Of a DNA stretch of 64,000 bases, positions 41,881-51,400 are shown piece by piece; the first letter of the stretch is position 1, and the number at the start of each line of letters is the position of its first letter. This DNA comes from VAZQ01 sp963835165. Lineage in GTDB: Bacteria; Pseudomonadota; Alphaproteobacteria; Rhizobiales; Xanthobacteraceae. The stretch spans positions 1 through 64,000 of the forward strand of contig CAWIGD010000050.1 of assembly GCA_963835165.1 (NCBI GenBank), read 5' to 3'. The notes beneath the pieces were generated by a model. That model was given only the letters and a program-made list of their open reading frames with translations, was not told the origin of the DNA and ran no database searches. Position numbers and translations under genes: made by a program.

Positions 41881-42205
41881 CGATCGATCCCGGACGTTTG
41901 GACCCGCATGAGCAATCGCGTCCTGCTGTCCGCCCTCCGCCGTGATCAATGCCGCGCGCGGCGCACGAGGTCAAATGACGGAGCCGCGCAGACCGAGCGA
42001 CGGCTCGGCGCGGCCGACGCCTTCTTTTATATAGACGGCGCCCTCGACAGGCGTATGGAATGCCCGCTGCGGCGCTCAATCGGCAGGGCGCCTCTGGGCA
42101 GGCGACTGGACACGTGAGCGGCAATGGCGCCGATATTCTCCCGCGCACCTTCCTGCGATAGAATGAACGGTTAGGTGTCGCGCTCCGAAGGGCTACGGAC
42201 TCATC
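41881..42205. other. divergent promoter region
   Basis: 325 bp between the AbrB-type gene and the hybrid kinase gene. An AT-rich patch at about 42025-42036 (TTTTATATAGAC) may hold a -10 element. No gene. Confidence 0.4.
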
Positions 42206-45200
42206 ATGCTGCAAGGCTGGATCGTTATCGCCTGTGCGCTCGGCTATATCGGACTCTTGTTCGTGGTCGCGAGCTACGGTGACCGGAGCCGTCGGCTCGG
42301 TCGCGTGGGCCGTTCACGGCTCTTCATCTATCCACTCTCGCTCGCAATCTACTGCACCTCCTGGACGTTCTTCGGCTCGGTCGGTCTCGCCTCGCGCACG
42401 GGTTACGACTTTTTGACGATCTATGTGGGCCCGATCCTCGTTATCGGATTCTGCTCACCGGTCATCATGCGGATCGTGCGGCTCGCGAAGACGCAGAACA
42501 TCACATCGATCGCCGACTTCATCGCCGCACGCTATGGCAAGGCCCAGACGGTTGCTGCCGCCGTGGCTCTGATCGCGATCATCGGGACCATTCCGTATAT
42601 CGCACTTCAGCTCAAAGCAGTCTCGTCCTCACTCACGACGATCCTCGTGCATATCGGTCCCGCGAGTGGCGCGATGCAGCCGGTATTGGGCGACATCGCG
42701 CTGTACGTGGCGGTGGCGATGGCGATCTTCGCCGTGCTGTTTGGCACCCGCCACATCGACGCAACCGAGCACCAAGACGGGTTGATGCTCGCGATCGCAA
42801 CCGAGTCGATTGTCAAGCTCGTTGCTTTCGTCGGTGTCGGCATATTTGTCACGTTCTGGATGTTCGATGGGCCGCTTGCCCTTTTTGCTCAAGCTCTGGA
42901 GCGGCCCGACACCGCCGCGGTACTCACACGCGAGCCCGTGATCGGCACCATCCTCGCGATGACGCTGCTATCGCTGTTCGCCATCGTATTGCTGCCGCGT
43001 CAGTTCCACGTCACCGTCGTCGAGAACAATAGCGAGGCTGAGATCAGACGGGCCTCCTGGCTGTTCCCGCTCTATCTCGTCGTGATCAACCTGTTCGTCA
43101 TACCGATCGCATTGGCCGGCCTGCTCACGTTCGCACCCGGGCAGGTCGATAGCGACATGTTCGTTTTGGCGTTGCCGCTTGCCGCGCATTCCGACCTGTT
43201 CACTATTGCCGCTTTTGTCGGCGGGCTTTCGGCGGCTACCGCCATGGTGATTGTCGAATCGGTCGCGCTCGCCATTATGGTGTCCAATGACATTATCATT
43301 CCGCTCGTGCTGCAGCGACGCGAAGCCCTGATCACGGGGCGCGACGATGTCGGGGGCCTGCTGCTCATCGTGCGGCGAATGGCGATCTTCGTCATCCTCT
43401 TCCTTGCTTATGTGTACTACCGCCTGGCTGGCGATGCGCAGCTCGCCTCGATCGGTCTTCTGTCGTTTGCTGCCATTGCGCAGCTCGCACCCGCCTTCTT
43501 CGGCGGTTTGATCTGGCGGCGGGGGACCGCACGCGGCGCACTGGCGGGGATGACGGTCGGTATCCTGACCTGGGCCTATACGTTGCTGCTGCCCAGTCTG
43601 GCGGACGCCGGCATCGTCGGCCGGAGTCTGCTCGCCCAGGGGCCGTGGGGCCTGGCGCTGTTGCGGCCGGAGGCGCTCATCGGATTCGATCTGCCGCCGC
43701 TCGCCCACGGTGTGATCTGGAGCCTTTTGCTCAATGTGTCGGCGTATGTGGTGTTCTCGCTCGGACGGGTACCCGCCTCGATCGAACGGGTGCAAGCCGA
43801 CTTGTTCGTTCCTTCTCAGCTGACTCCGATCCCCCCGAGTTTCCGGCTGTGGCGTTCCTCCGTGACGATCGAGGAGTTGGTCACCACTGTCGCGCGCTAT
43901 CTCGGGGAGGAGCGAACACGCACCTCTCTCGACAGTTATGCCCTGACGCGGGGTATCAGCATTGATCCAAAGGCCGAGGCCGACTTCGAGCTCCTGCGAT
44001 ATGCCGAGCATTTGCTTGCTTCGGCAATTGGCGCGGCCTCATCACGTCTCGTGCTCTCGCTGCTGCTGCGCAAGCGTACAGTCTCGACCAAGGCAGCTCT
44101 CAAGCTCCTGGACGATGCCAACGCTGCGATCCACTACAATCGCGAGATCTTGCAGACCGCGCTCGACCATGTGCGACAGGGCATTGCCGTATTCGACAAG
44201 AACCTGCACCTCGTGTGCTGGAATCGCCAATTCGGCGAGATCCTCGCATTGCCTCCGCAGCTTACCCGCGTTGGCACCCCGCTGGATCACCTTCTGCGCT
44301 TCCACGCCGAACACAGCGCCTCCGACAGCGACGCAGCCGATGTGCTCGTGCGCGAACGGCTTGCGCGTTACGTCGCCAGCAGCGAGCCGTTTCTGGAGCG
44401 TTTCGCCGAACGCGATCTGGTCATGGAGGTACGCGCGAACCCGATGCCGGACGGAGGCATCGTCACGACCTTCACCGACATCACGCCGAGCGTCAAAGCG
44501 GCGGAGGAGCTCGAACGCGCCAACGAGTCCCTGGAGCGGCGGGTACGGGAGCGCACGGAAGAACTGACGCGCCTTAACACCGAGCTCGGCCGTGCCAAGG
44601 GCGAGGCCGAACAAGCCAACATCTCCAAGACCCGTTTCCTCGCCGCGGCGAGCCACGACATCCTACAGCCGCTCAACGCCGCGCGCCTTTACGTCACTAG
44701 CCTGGTCGAACGGCAAGGCGGCGGCAACGATGCCCAACTGGTCGGCAATATCGATGCTTCCCTTGATGCAGTCGAAGAAATATTCGGGGCGCTGCTCGAC
44801 ATTTCGCGACTCGATACCGGCGCCATGAAGCCGGAAATCGCGAACTTTCGGATGGATGAGTTGCTGCGCCAGCTCGAAGTCGAGTTCACGCCGCTCGCGC
44901 AAGAGCGGGGACTGAAGCTGCAATTCGTGCCCTGCTCGCTCGCCGTGGAATCCGATCGACGTTTGTTGCGCCGGTTGCTCCAGAATCTGATCTCCAACGC
45001 GATCAAATACACCCCTCGCGGGCGCGTGCTCGTTGGCTGTCGGCGCCGCAGGCGCCGACTGCGCATCGACGTTTACGACACCGGCCTCGGCATTCCTTCA
45101 TCGAAGAAACGGGCAATTTTCCAAGAATTTCACCGCCTCGACCAGGGTGCCAAGGTCGCGCGGGGGTTGGGGCTTGGCCTTTCGATCGTAGAGCGTATCG

Positions 45201-45727
45201 CGCGCGTTCTCGACTACAAGATCGGCGTCGTGTCGACGGTCGGCCGCGGATCGCATTTCTCGGTCGAGGCGCCGCTTTCAGCGGCCGTTCCCGTTAGGCA
45301 GCATCAGCGCGTGACTCGTGAGGTCGACCGCGTGCAACTTTCGGGCATCACGGTTCTGTGCATCGACAATGACTTGACGATACTCGATGGCATGGAAACG
45401 TTGCTCGGGGGCTGGGGCTGCCGGGTCTTCAAGGCGCCGGATCTCGCGACCGCCATAGCGGTCGTCGCAGAAGCCCAGATATCGCCTGACGGTCTCCTGG
45501 TAGATTACCACCTCGACGACGGCAACGGTATAACTGCCATCAATGAGCTGCGTCGCCGCTTCGGTGCCAATCTCACAGCCATCCTGATTACAGCCGATCG
45601 GAGCCCGCATGTGCGCGAAGAGGCGCGTGCGAACGGCACCCAGCTGCTCAACAAGCCGGTTAAACCGGCCGCATTGCGCGCACTGCTGACACAATGGCGC
45701 ATGCAACGGGTCGCCGCGGCGGAGTAG
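42206..45727 (+). CDS. SSS-PAS hybrid sensor kinase / response regulator
   Basis: 1173 residues. Residues 1-510 are a sodium:solute symporter domain (about 13 helices, for example FIAARYGKAQTVAAAVALIA and GGLSAATAMVIVESVALAIM). A PAS domain (ALDHVRQGIAVFDKNLHLVC) and a coiled coil follow; then HisKA with phospho-His at about 817 (FLAAASHDILQPLNAARLYV), ATPase (NLISNAIKYTPRGRVLVGCR, GLGLGLSIVERIARV) and a receiver (about 1048-1165, phospho-Asp in LLVDYHLDDGNG). Known relatives sense carboxylates or energy status. The partner is probably the regulator at 45782. Confidence 0.93.
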   Translation: MLQGWIVIACALGYIGLLFVVASYGDRSRRLGRVGRSRLFIYPLSLAIYCTSWTFFGSVGLASRTGYDFLTIYVGPILVIGFCSPVIMRIVRLAKTQNITSIADFIAARYGKAQTVAAAVALIAIIGTIPYIALQLKAVSSSLTTILVHIGPASGAMQPVLGDIALYVAVAMAIFAVLFGTRHIDATEHQDGLMLAIATESIVKLVAFVGVGIFVTFWMFDGPLALFAQALERPDTAAVLTREPVIGTILAMTLLSLFAIVLLPRQFHVTVVENNSEAEIRRASWLFPLYLVVINLFVIPIALAGLLTFAPGQVDSDMFVLALPLAAHSDLFTIAAFVGGLSAATAMVIVESVALAIMVSNDIIIPLVLQRREALITGRDDVGGLLLIVRRMAIFVILFLAYVYYRLAGDAQLASIGLLSFAAIAQLAPAFFGGLIWRRGTARGALAGMTVGILTWAYTLLLPSLADAGIVGRSLLAQGPWGLALLRPEALIGFDLPPLAHGVIWSLLLNVSAYVVFSLGRVPASIERVQADLFVPSQLTPIPPSFRLWRSSVTIEELVTTVARYLGEERTRTSLDSYALTRGISIDPKAEADFELLRYAEHLLASAIGAASSRLVLSLLLRKRTVSTKAALKLLDDANAAIHYNREILQTALDHVRQGIAVFDKNLHLVCWNRQFGEILALPPQLTRVGTPLDHLLRFHAEHSASDSDAADVLVRERLARYVASSEPFLERFAERDLVMEVRANPMPDGGIVTTFTDITPSVKAAEELERANESLERRVRERTEELTRLNTELGRAKGEAEQANISKTRFLAAASHDILQPLNAARLYVTSLVERQGGGNDAQLVGNIDASLDAVEEIFGALLDISRLDTGAMKPEIANFRMDELLRQLEVEFTPLAQERGLKLQFVPCSLAVESDRRLLRRLLQNLISNAIKYTPRGRVLVGCRRRRRRLRIDVYDTGLGIPSSKKRAIFQEFHRLDQGAKVARGLGLGLSIVERIARVLDYKIGVVSTVGRGSHFSVEAPLSAAVPVRQHQRVTREVDRVQLSGITVLCIDNDLTILDGMETLLGGWGCRVFKAPDLATAIAVVAEAQISPDGLLVDYHLDDGNGITAINELRRRFGANLTAILITADRSPHVREEARANGTQLLNKPVKPAALRALLTQWRMQRVAAAE

Positions 45728-45781
45728 CTGATCTTCGTTCACGCCGGCCCGCAAGCGCCGAAGGGTCGTGCCGTCGATAAA

Positions 45782-46462
45782 TCAATGCCCGACGCTTGCG
45801 GTCTGCGGCCATTGCCCGAGCTCGATTTTCGAGGCGGCGATCACCGCTTGCGTGCGGCTCTCGACACCGAGCTTTTGCAGGATCGCCGAGACGTGCGCCT
45901 TGACGGTCGCCTCGGACACACCGAGTTCGTAGGCAATTTGCTTGTTGAGCAGCCCCTCCGACAGCATCATCAGGACCCGCACTTGCTGCGGCGTCAACGA
46001 CGCGAGCCGTGCCATCAATTCGGCGGTCTCGGCATCCGAGCCAGCACCCAGATCTATGTCGGCCGGCGTCCAAATGCCGCCCTCGAACACCCGAGCGATC
46101 GCTCCGCGCATCGCCTCGATGCCGAGCGTCTTGGGGATGAAACCCAGCGCTCCGAAATCCATGCAGCGACGGATCACCCCGGGATCGTCGTTGGCGGAGA
46201 CCACGACGATCGGTACGCTTGGATATTGCGCACGCAGATACATGAGCCCGGAGAATCCACGCACGCCGGGCATGGTCAGGTCGAGCAAAATGAGATCGAC
46301 GTCACCACCGCGCTCGAGCAGCTTCGCCACATCGTCGAAAGACCCCGCCTCGGCAATCTCGACGTTCTCGAACAGACCCGAGATCGCTTCGCGCAAAGCC
46401 CCGCGAAACAACGGGTGGTCGTCCGCAATGACTAAGCGTGCCGATTCGCCCACCCCCTTCAC
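45782..46462 (-). CDS. LuxR/NarL-type response regulator
   Basis: 226 residues from GTG 46462. Receiver domain: acidic pair in LVIADDHPLFRGALREAISG, phospho-Asp in LILLDLTMPGVRGFSG, Lys in GFIPKTLG. C-terminal LuxR helix-turn-helix LTPQQVRVLMMLSEGLLNKQ, IAYELGVSEATVKAHVSAIL. It converges with the hybrid kinase gene and is its likely partner; pairing is inferred from adjacency. Confidence 0.9.
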   Translation of the reverse strand: MKGVGESARLVIADDHPLFRGALREAISGLFENVEIAEAGSFDDVAKLLERGGDVDLILLDLTMPGVRGFSGLMYLRAQYPSVPIVVVSANDDPGVIRRCMDFGALGFIPKTLGIEAMRGAIARVFEGGIWTPADIDLGAGSDAETAELMARLASLTPQQVRVLMMLSEGLLNKQIAYELGVSEATVKAHVSAILQKLGVESRTQAVIAASKIELGQWPQTASVGH

Positions 46463-46720
46463 CTCCGCTCAGGATCGTTCTTGGACCGCATATGGCCATT
46501 CCCCACCAGCATACCACAGTTTCAATATGGTCGATCCCGCTCTCGCCTCAGCGCGTCGGAAACCCGCCGGACAAATGGCGGCGTGCACTTTTCGATTTTG
46601 CGGCTCGCCCGTCGGATAGCGAAGCCTGCTAGGGCAGGCATTATGACGCAGTGGAGTCTTTGCCCACGGCATGGACTTCACTGCCTGAGGACGATCCGTT
46701 GGACGCGACAGGATCGGGGA

Positions 46721-47183
46721 TCACCGCTTGCTACCGATGAACTGCAGCATGATTTCGCGCCGGTGTGGGCGGGCGCGATGCTCGGCGACATAGATACCCT
46801 GCCAGGTGCCGAGAGCAAGCGCACCGCCGATCACGGGAACATGCATCGATACGTCGGTGAGCATGGTCTTGATATGCGCCGGCATGTCATCGGGCCCTTC
46901 GACGTCGTGGATCCAGCCGGCATCGGCAGGGGCGAGGCGATCGAGCGCGATCGTGAGATCGGCACGCACATCGGGATCGGCATTTTCCTGGATGACCGAG
47001 AGACGCCGATGTATGGCGCATGAAAAGGAATAGCGCGCCATCCTTCGCCTTGGCCTCGGCAATGAACCGTGCCACTTCGTGCGTAATCTCGGTGAAACCT
47101 TGACCACGGGTATCAATCACGACCTTCGTCGTCGCAATGATCTCGGGCGAGACGGTGACGATGGGAGACGAGTGAGCACTCAC
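46721..47183 (-). pseudogene. yjbQ: YjbQ/UPF0047 family protein, frameshifted
   Basis: Start GTG 47183: TTKVVIDTRGQGFTEITHEV, KDGALFLFMRHTSASL. Near 46998-47003 two bases of a TC run appear to be missing; afterwards SVIQENADPDVRADLTIALD, WIHDVEGPDDMPAHIKTMLT, SVMHVPVIGG-like end and GTWQGIYVAEHRARPHRREI. HTSASL..QENADPDV and GTWQG are the hallmarks of YjbQ (thiamine-phosphate synthase-like). Repaired length about 154, slightly longer than average. As read it is broken. Confidence 0.85.
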
Positions 47184-47205
47184 TGCCGGCTCGCCGCAGG
47201 CCAGA

Positions 47206-47670
47206 TCAGGTCTTATTCTGCATGTCCTTTTGCAGCGTCACGATCACTTCGACGAAGCGGCGCCACAACTTCTCAAAGAAGTTGACGACCTTATCGAGAT
47301 CGGCATCGTTGGGCAGTTGCAGCCGCGGCGGCGCCTCCCTGACGGCCGGAGCCTCCGGCTTGACGGCGCCGGGAAGCGGCAGATTGCGTGCGATGAGCTC
47401 TTTCTTGAGCGCGGCGCTCTCGCCCTGAAGACGCGCGATTTCCGCCTCCAGGGCAGCCCGCTCGTCCGGTATCGCCTGACACGCCCACCCTACCGAACGC
47501 TGGGCGCACATCGATACCTGGCCGGTGCGCCCGTCAAGCCGCACATATCCGTCATCGACGCGGTGGAAGGTGTACCGCGAGTCGGCCCCCTCCGGGGGCG
47601 GGCTTTGCGCCCAAGCCGTGGGCCCTACGAGAGCAATTCCGGCAAGGGTAAACAGAGCCATGCGGATCAT
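47206..47670 (-). CDS. exported coiled-coil protein (154 aa)
   Basis: Signal peptide MIRMALFTLAGIALVGPTAW-AQ. Then YTFHRVDDGYVRLDGRTGQV, SMCAQRSVGWACQAIPDERA with two cysteines, a coiled coil EAEIARLQGESAALKKELIA, and a C-terminal helix VNFFEKLWRRFVEVIVTLQK. Found near atpI or cell-envelope genes in relatives. Periplasmic; function unknown. Confidence 0.75.
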   Translation of the reverse strand: MIRMALFTLAGIALVGPTAWAQSPPPEGADSRYTFHRVDDGYVRLDGRTGQVSMCAQRSVGWACQAIPDERAALEAEIARLQGESAALKKELIARNLPLPGAVKPEAPAVREAPPRLQLPNDADLDKVVNFFEKLWRRFVEVIVTLQKDMQNKT

Positions 47671-48025
47671 GAGGTCTCTCCTGCGTCGCTGTCCATGGAC
47701 GATGGTTCTGCGCGGTGGCCAAAGGGCGCGCCGCCGTGCGAGCCGAAGCGGTCCTTTGGGGCGAGATTACCATCAGCGTGGTCGACGAAGAAATCGCAAC
47801 ATGCGGTTGCGGGCGGAGCGCCACAACGCGCCCCCGGACGCCCCTTGGAAGCAACCAAAACGGGCCTGCCGTGTCCTTCGCGAGGGGAGGATTTGTTTTG
47901 ATTCATATGGGCTTACCGCAGGCGCTCGGATTCTTGACTCGTATGGACCCAGTCAGTATGGTCCGCGCGGCCTTGGGGCGGCGGAAGTATCGCGATCTTG
48001 CCTGAACCGTCGCGGGTGTCGAAGC
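47671..48025. other. 355-bp divergent promoter region
   Basis: Separates the exported-protein gene from the F0 operon and contains the sigma-70-like promoter at 47934-47962. No gene supported. Confidence 0.5.
47934..47962 (+). promoter_or_regulatory. sigma-70 promoter for the F0 operon
   Basis: TTGACT (47934-47939), 17-bp spacer, TATGGT (47957-47962), about 63 bp before the atpI ATG. Confidence 0.6.
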
Positions 48026-48400
48026 ATGGCCGACGACGCACGCGAAAGAGGCGATCGCAAACAACCTCCGCTTGACGAGGCGGCGCTCTCCGCAAGGTTC
48101 AAGCGTCTCGGCGAACGGCTCGGCCACGTCCATTCCGACCGTCCTTCCGAAAGTAGCGTGGGTCAACGCCCGACCGCCGACCCGTCGGCGATCGCGCGTG
48201 GCTTTCGGCTCTCGACCGAGCTCGTGGCCGGGGTCCTGGTCGGTGCGGCGGTCGGCTGGGTGATCGATCGCTGGCTGGGAATCTCGCCTTGGGGAATGAT
48301 TGTGTTCTTGCTGCTCGGATTCGCCGCAGGTGTTCTCAACGTGATGCGGGCAGCGGGGGTGGTTCCAACTAAGACTTTGGACCCACCCGATTCGAATTGA
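48026..48400 (+). CDS. atpI: ATP synthase subunit I
   Basis: 124 residues from ATG 48026. Cytoplasmic charged N-terminus (ALSARFKRLGERLG), then two helices: LSTELVAGVLVGAAVGWVID and GMIVFLLLGFAAGVLNVMRA, with the RxxxGxxxG-type AtpI motif. AtpI helps c-ring assembly. First gene of atpI-B-E-F'-F. Confidence 0.88.
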   Translation: MADDARERGDRKQPPLDEAALSARFKRLGERLGHVHSDRPSESSVGQRPTADPSAIARGFRLSTELVAGVLVGAAVGWVIDRWLGISPWGMIVFLLLGFAAGVLNVMRAAGVVPTKTLDPPDSN

Positions 48401-48447
48401 TGAAGAAAACCGCGCTTGCCTAACTAAGCGCTCGGCGAAGGCTGGTC

Positions 48448-49194
48448 ATGGATCCGATCCACCAGTTTGAGATCAAGAAGCTGTTTCCAATCGCTCATAT
48501 TGGCGGGATGGAAATCGCCTTTACGAATTCGGCGCTGTTCATGCTGATCGGGCTCCTCCTGATCCTGCTGCTCATGCTCGGTGCCACCAGTCCGCGCGCC
48601 CTGGTCCCTGGACGGCTGCAGTCGGTCGCGGAAATATCCTACGAATTCGTCGCAACGACGTTGCGAAGCACCGCCGGCACCGAGGGCATGAAATTCTTCC
48701 CCCTGGTGTTCTCGCTCTTCATGTTCATCCTCGTGCTGAACGTAATCGGCATCATTCCCTATACGTTCACGGTCACCAGTCACATCATCATTACGGTGTC
48801 GCTTGCGCTACTCGTCTTTTTCACGGTCATAATCTATGGCTTCTGGAAAAACGGCCTTCGCTTCTTCAAGCTGTTCGTGCCAAGCGGAATCCCGATTTAC
48901 ATTCTCCCGCTGGTGACGTTCATCGAAGTGCTGTCGTTTCTTTCCCGGCCGGTTTCCCATAGCGTTCGGCTGTTCGCGAACATGCTTGCCGGCCACATTA
49001 CGCTGAAAGTGTTCGGCGGCTTCGTGACCATGCTGGGTGCGCTCGGCTTCCTCGGTTGGCTTGGAGCGGTCCTGCCGCTCGGCCTCACCGTCGCGCTCAC
49101 CGCGCTCGAGCTGCTGGTTGCATTCCTGCAGGCTTACGTCTTCGCAATTCTCACTTGCATCTATCTCAACGATGCAATCCACCCGGGCCACTAA
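48448..49194 (+). CDS. atpB: F0F1 ATP synthase subunit a
   Basis: 248 residues. Integral F0 subunit forming the proton half-channels. Six helices; the essential Arg is in SHSVRLFANMLAGHITLKVF, and the conserved C-terminal helix reads ALELLVAFLQAYVFAILTCI. Begins MDPIHQFEIKKLFPIAHIGG. 47 bp after atpI. Confidence 0.97.
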   Translation: MDPIHQFEIKKLFPIAHIGGMEIAFTNSALFMLIGLLLILLLMLGATSPRALVPGRLQSVAEISYEFVATTLRSTAGTEGMKFFPLVFSLFMFILVLNVIGIIPYTFTVTSHIIITVSLALLVFFTVIIYGFWKNGLRFFKLFVPSGIPIYILPLVTFIEVLSFLSRPVSHSVRLFANMLAGHITLKVFGGFVTMLGALGFLGWLGAVLPLGLTVALTALELLVAFLQAYVFAILTCIYLNDAIHPGH

Positions 49195-49231
49195 CCCGCA
49201 CTCTCGTCAAACCTCGAAAAGGAGATCTCTC

Positions 49232-49459
49232 ATGGATCCTCAAGCCGCAAAGATGATCGGCGCTGGTATAGCCTGCATCGGCATGGGCGGTGCCGGCGTG
49301 GGCGTCGGCACCATCTTTGGCCACTATCTCGCCGCCGCCTTGCGCAATCCCTCCGCGGCGCAGGGCCAGTTCGGCAACCTGATTTTCGGGTTTGCTGTCA
49401 CCGAGGCGCTCGGCATCTTCTCGTTGCTGATCGCGCTGTTGCTGCTGTTCGCCCTCTAA
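49232..49459 (+). CDS. atpE: F0F1 ATP synthase subunit c
   Basis: 75 residues, ATG 49232 after AAAAGGAGATC. Two-helix hairpin of the rotor ring: AAKMIGAGIACIGMGGAGVG (Gly-rich helix), the polar loop RNPSAAQG, and the second helix with the proton-binding Glu in FAVTEALGIFSLLIALLLLF (about residue 59). Confidence 0.97.
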   Translation: MDPQAAKMIGAGIACIGMGGAGVGVGTIFGHYLAAALRNPSAAQGQFGNLIFGFAVTEALGIFSLLIALLLLFAL

Positions 49460-49520
49460 CATCCGACGATGATCCCAACGCCGGCGGCCTCGTGCCGCCG
49501 CGTAAGGTCCGGAGTTGTCG

Positions 49521-50075
49521 ATGGCTCAGAAGAGCGCGCAGCCGGCTGGAACTGTCGAGCATATTCCGTCAAGCGAGCATGGTCGCGGGTTCCCGCCGTT
49601 CGACGCGCAGACCTTCGCTTCTCAGCTGTTCTGGTTCGCGCTGGCCTTCATTGCCCTTTACCTGCTGATGTCCCGGGTGGCGTTGCCGCGCGTCGGCTCG
49701 ATCCTGGAGGCGCGCCGCCAGCGTATCGAGAGCGATCTTGCGGAGGCGCAACGCCTTAAGGGCGAATCTGACGCCGCGATTGCGGCCAACGAGAAAGCAT
49801 TGGCGGAGGCGCGCGGGCGCGCACAAACCCTTGCCAATGAGACCCGCGAAAAGGCGGCGAAAGCAGCCGAGGCTCGTCGCAAAGAGGTGGATGCAAAGCT
49901 CCAGTCCCGCATCGCCGAAGCAGAGAAGACAATTGCCGCGACCCGATCAGCCGCGATGGCGAACGTGCACGGCATTGCGAGCGACACCGCCCCCGCCATC
50001 GTCCAACGGCTGGCCGGCATCACCCCGGCGACCGAAGAAGTCGCTGAAGCTGTCACGAACGTGCTCAAGCACTGA
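49521..50075 (+). CDS. atpF': F0F1 ATP synthase subunit b'
   Basis: 184 residues, ATG 49521. Extended N-terminus (QPAGTVEHIPSSEHGRGFPP), one membrane helix (FASQLFWFALAFIALYLLMS) and a long charged coiled-coil stalk. The divergent b' copy, paired with b in alphaproteobacteria, forms the peripheral stalk heterodimer. Confidence 0.92.
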   Translation: MAQKSAQPAGTVEHIPSSEHGRGFPPFDAQTFASQLFWFALAFIALYLLMSRVALPRVGSILEARRQRIESDLAEAQRLKGESDAAIAANEKALAEARGRAQTLANETREKAAKAAEARRKEVDAKLQSRIAEAEKTIAATRSAAMANVHGIASDTAPAIVQRLAGITPATEEVAEAVTNVLKH

Positions 50076-50083
50076 GAACGCCG

Positions 50084-50566
50084 ATGTTCGAAGCTGAATT
50101 TTGGGTCGCCGTAGCCTTCGTCATCTTCGTTGGCGTTCTCGGCTACTTTCAGGTGCATAAGCGTTTGCTCAAGAGCATCGATGACCGCCGCGATCGTATC
50201 AAGCTGGAACTAGACGAGGCGCGCCGCCTCAAAGCGGAGGCGCAAGCCTTGTTCGCCACCTACCAGCGCAAGCTGCAGGAAGCCGAACACGAGGCGCAAG
50301 CCATCATTGCCGGCGCCAAGGCCGAAGCCGAGCGGCTTGCCTCCGAGGCAGAAACGAAGATCCAAGAGTTCGTCGAGCGGCACACGAAGATGGCCGAAAG
50401 CAAGATTTCGCAGGCCGAAGCGCAGGCGCTCGCCGACGTGCGCTCGGCCGCCGCAGAGGCTGCCGTTGCCGCCGCCGAACGGATTTTGACCCACGCCGTC
50501 AAGGGCAAGGTCGCCGACGATCTCATCGTCAAAGGCATCGCGGACCTCAAGGGCAAGCTTAATTAA
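50084..50566 (+). CDS. atpF: F0F1 ATP synthase subunit b
   Basis: 160 residues, 8 bp after b'. N-terminal helix (EFWVAVAFVIFVGVLGYFQV) and a stalk coiled coil (KLELDEARRLKAEAQALFAT, AEHEAQAIIAGAKAEAERLA). Last gene of the F0 operon; F1 genes are elsewhere, as usual in this group. Confidence 0.93.
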   Translation: MFEAEFWVAVAFVIFVGVLGYFQVHKRLLKSIDDRRDRIKLELDEARRLKAEAQALFATYQRKLQEAEHEAQAIIAGAKAEAERLASEAETKIQEFVERHTKMAESKISQAEAQALADVRSAAAEAAVAAAERILTHAVKGKVADDLIVKGIADLKGKLN

Positions 50567-50730
50567 GCTCTTTCCGCGCTTCCCTTCCCACGCAAGAAAC
50601 TGTGCAAAAGAATCCTGCGGTGGCGTGGCGCCCGAGTTTCGCCACTTGCGCGCAATTCTTATTACAGATGTCTTGATTCGTCGGACAGCCGGATTTGGGC
50701 GACGTCGGAGGGCGCGGTGGGGCGATTTCC

Positions 50731-51384
50731 GTGATCATTTTCGATTGCAACGGCGTGCTGGTCGACAGTGAACAAGTCGCTGCAACAGCAGCCGCGCACG
50801 AATTCAAGCGGGTCGGAATTCCGATCACATCCGAACTCGTGATGCGCTATTTCCTCGGACGCCGGCCGGCGGATATGTTTGCCGCTGTGGAAGCGGCGAC
50901 CCGCCGGGAGTTGCCCGCGCATTTCGCCGATACCGTCGCGGCGGCGACCTTGGACCGCTTGCGCGTGGAGTTGCGCGCCATGCCGCACGCCGCGCACGCG
51001 CTGACTTGGTTACGGGGACCGAAATGCGTGGCTTCGTCCTCGAGCCGCGATCGCATCCGGGTGAGCCTAGAAATCACCGGCCTGGCGCGGTTTTTCGATT
51101 TTCAGTTTTCCGCCAGCGAGGTGGCGAATGGCAAGCCCGCGCCCGACCTGTTCCTGCATGCAGCGGTGCGGATGGGGGCTAAAGCCTGCGATTGTATTGT
51201 GGTCGAGGATTCGCCGGCTGGTGTGACAGCCGCCACCACGGCGGGCATGGCAGCTATTGGGTTTGTCGGCGGCAGCCATGCGGCTGCCCCGCTCGGCGAG
51301 CAGTTGATCCAAGCAGGCGCGCGCGCCGTCGTTGCCGATCTGCGACATCTGAAGAGCACCGTGGTCAGCCTGCGAGGGTGGTAG
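50731..51384 (+). CDS. HAD-superfamily phosphatase
   Basis: GTG 50731 gives 217 residues (a TTG at 50695 would add 12). Motif I VIIFDCNGVLVDSEQVAA (DxxxxV with Asn-Gly), motif II SSSSRD, motif III KPAPDLFLHAAVRMG and motif IV VVEDSPAGVTAATTAG. Matches the phosphoglycolate phosphatase / beta-phosphoglucomutase-like group. Substrate not predictable. Confidence 0.88.
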   Translation: MIIFDCNGVLVDSEQVAATAAAHEFKRVGIPITSELVMRYFLGRRPADMFAAVEAATRRELPAHFADTVAAATLDRLRVELRAMPHAAHALTWLRGPKCVASSSSRDRIRVSLEITGLARFFDFQFSASEVANGKPAPDLFLHAAVRMGAKACDCIVVEDSPAGVTAATTAGMAAIGFVGGSHAAAPLGEQLIQAGARAVVADLRHLKSTVVSLRGW

Positions 51385-51400
51385 CTTACGCTAGCAACGC

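Noticed and set aside
42968..44011. 347-codon minus-strand frame inside the hybrid kinase gene
   Set aside because: Shadow frame; the plus strand encodes an uninterrupted, well-conserved protein.
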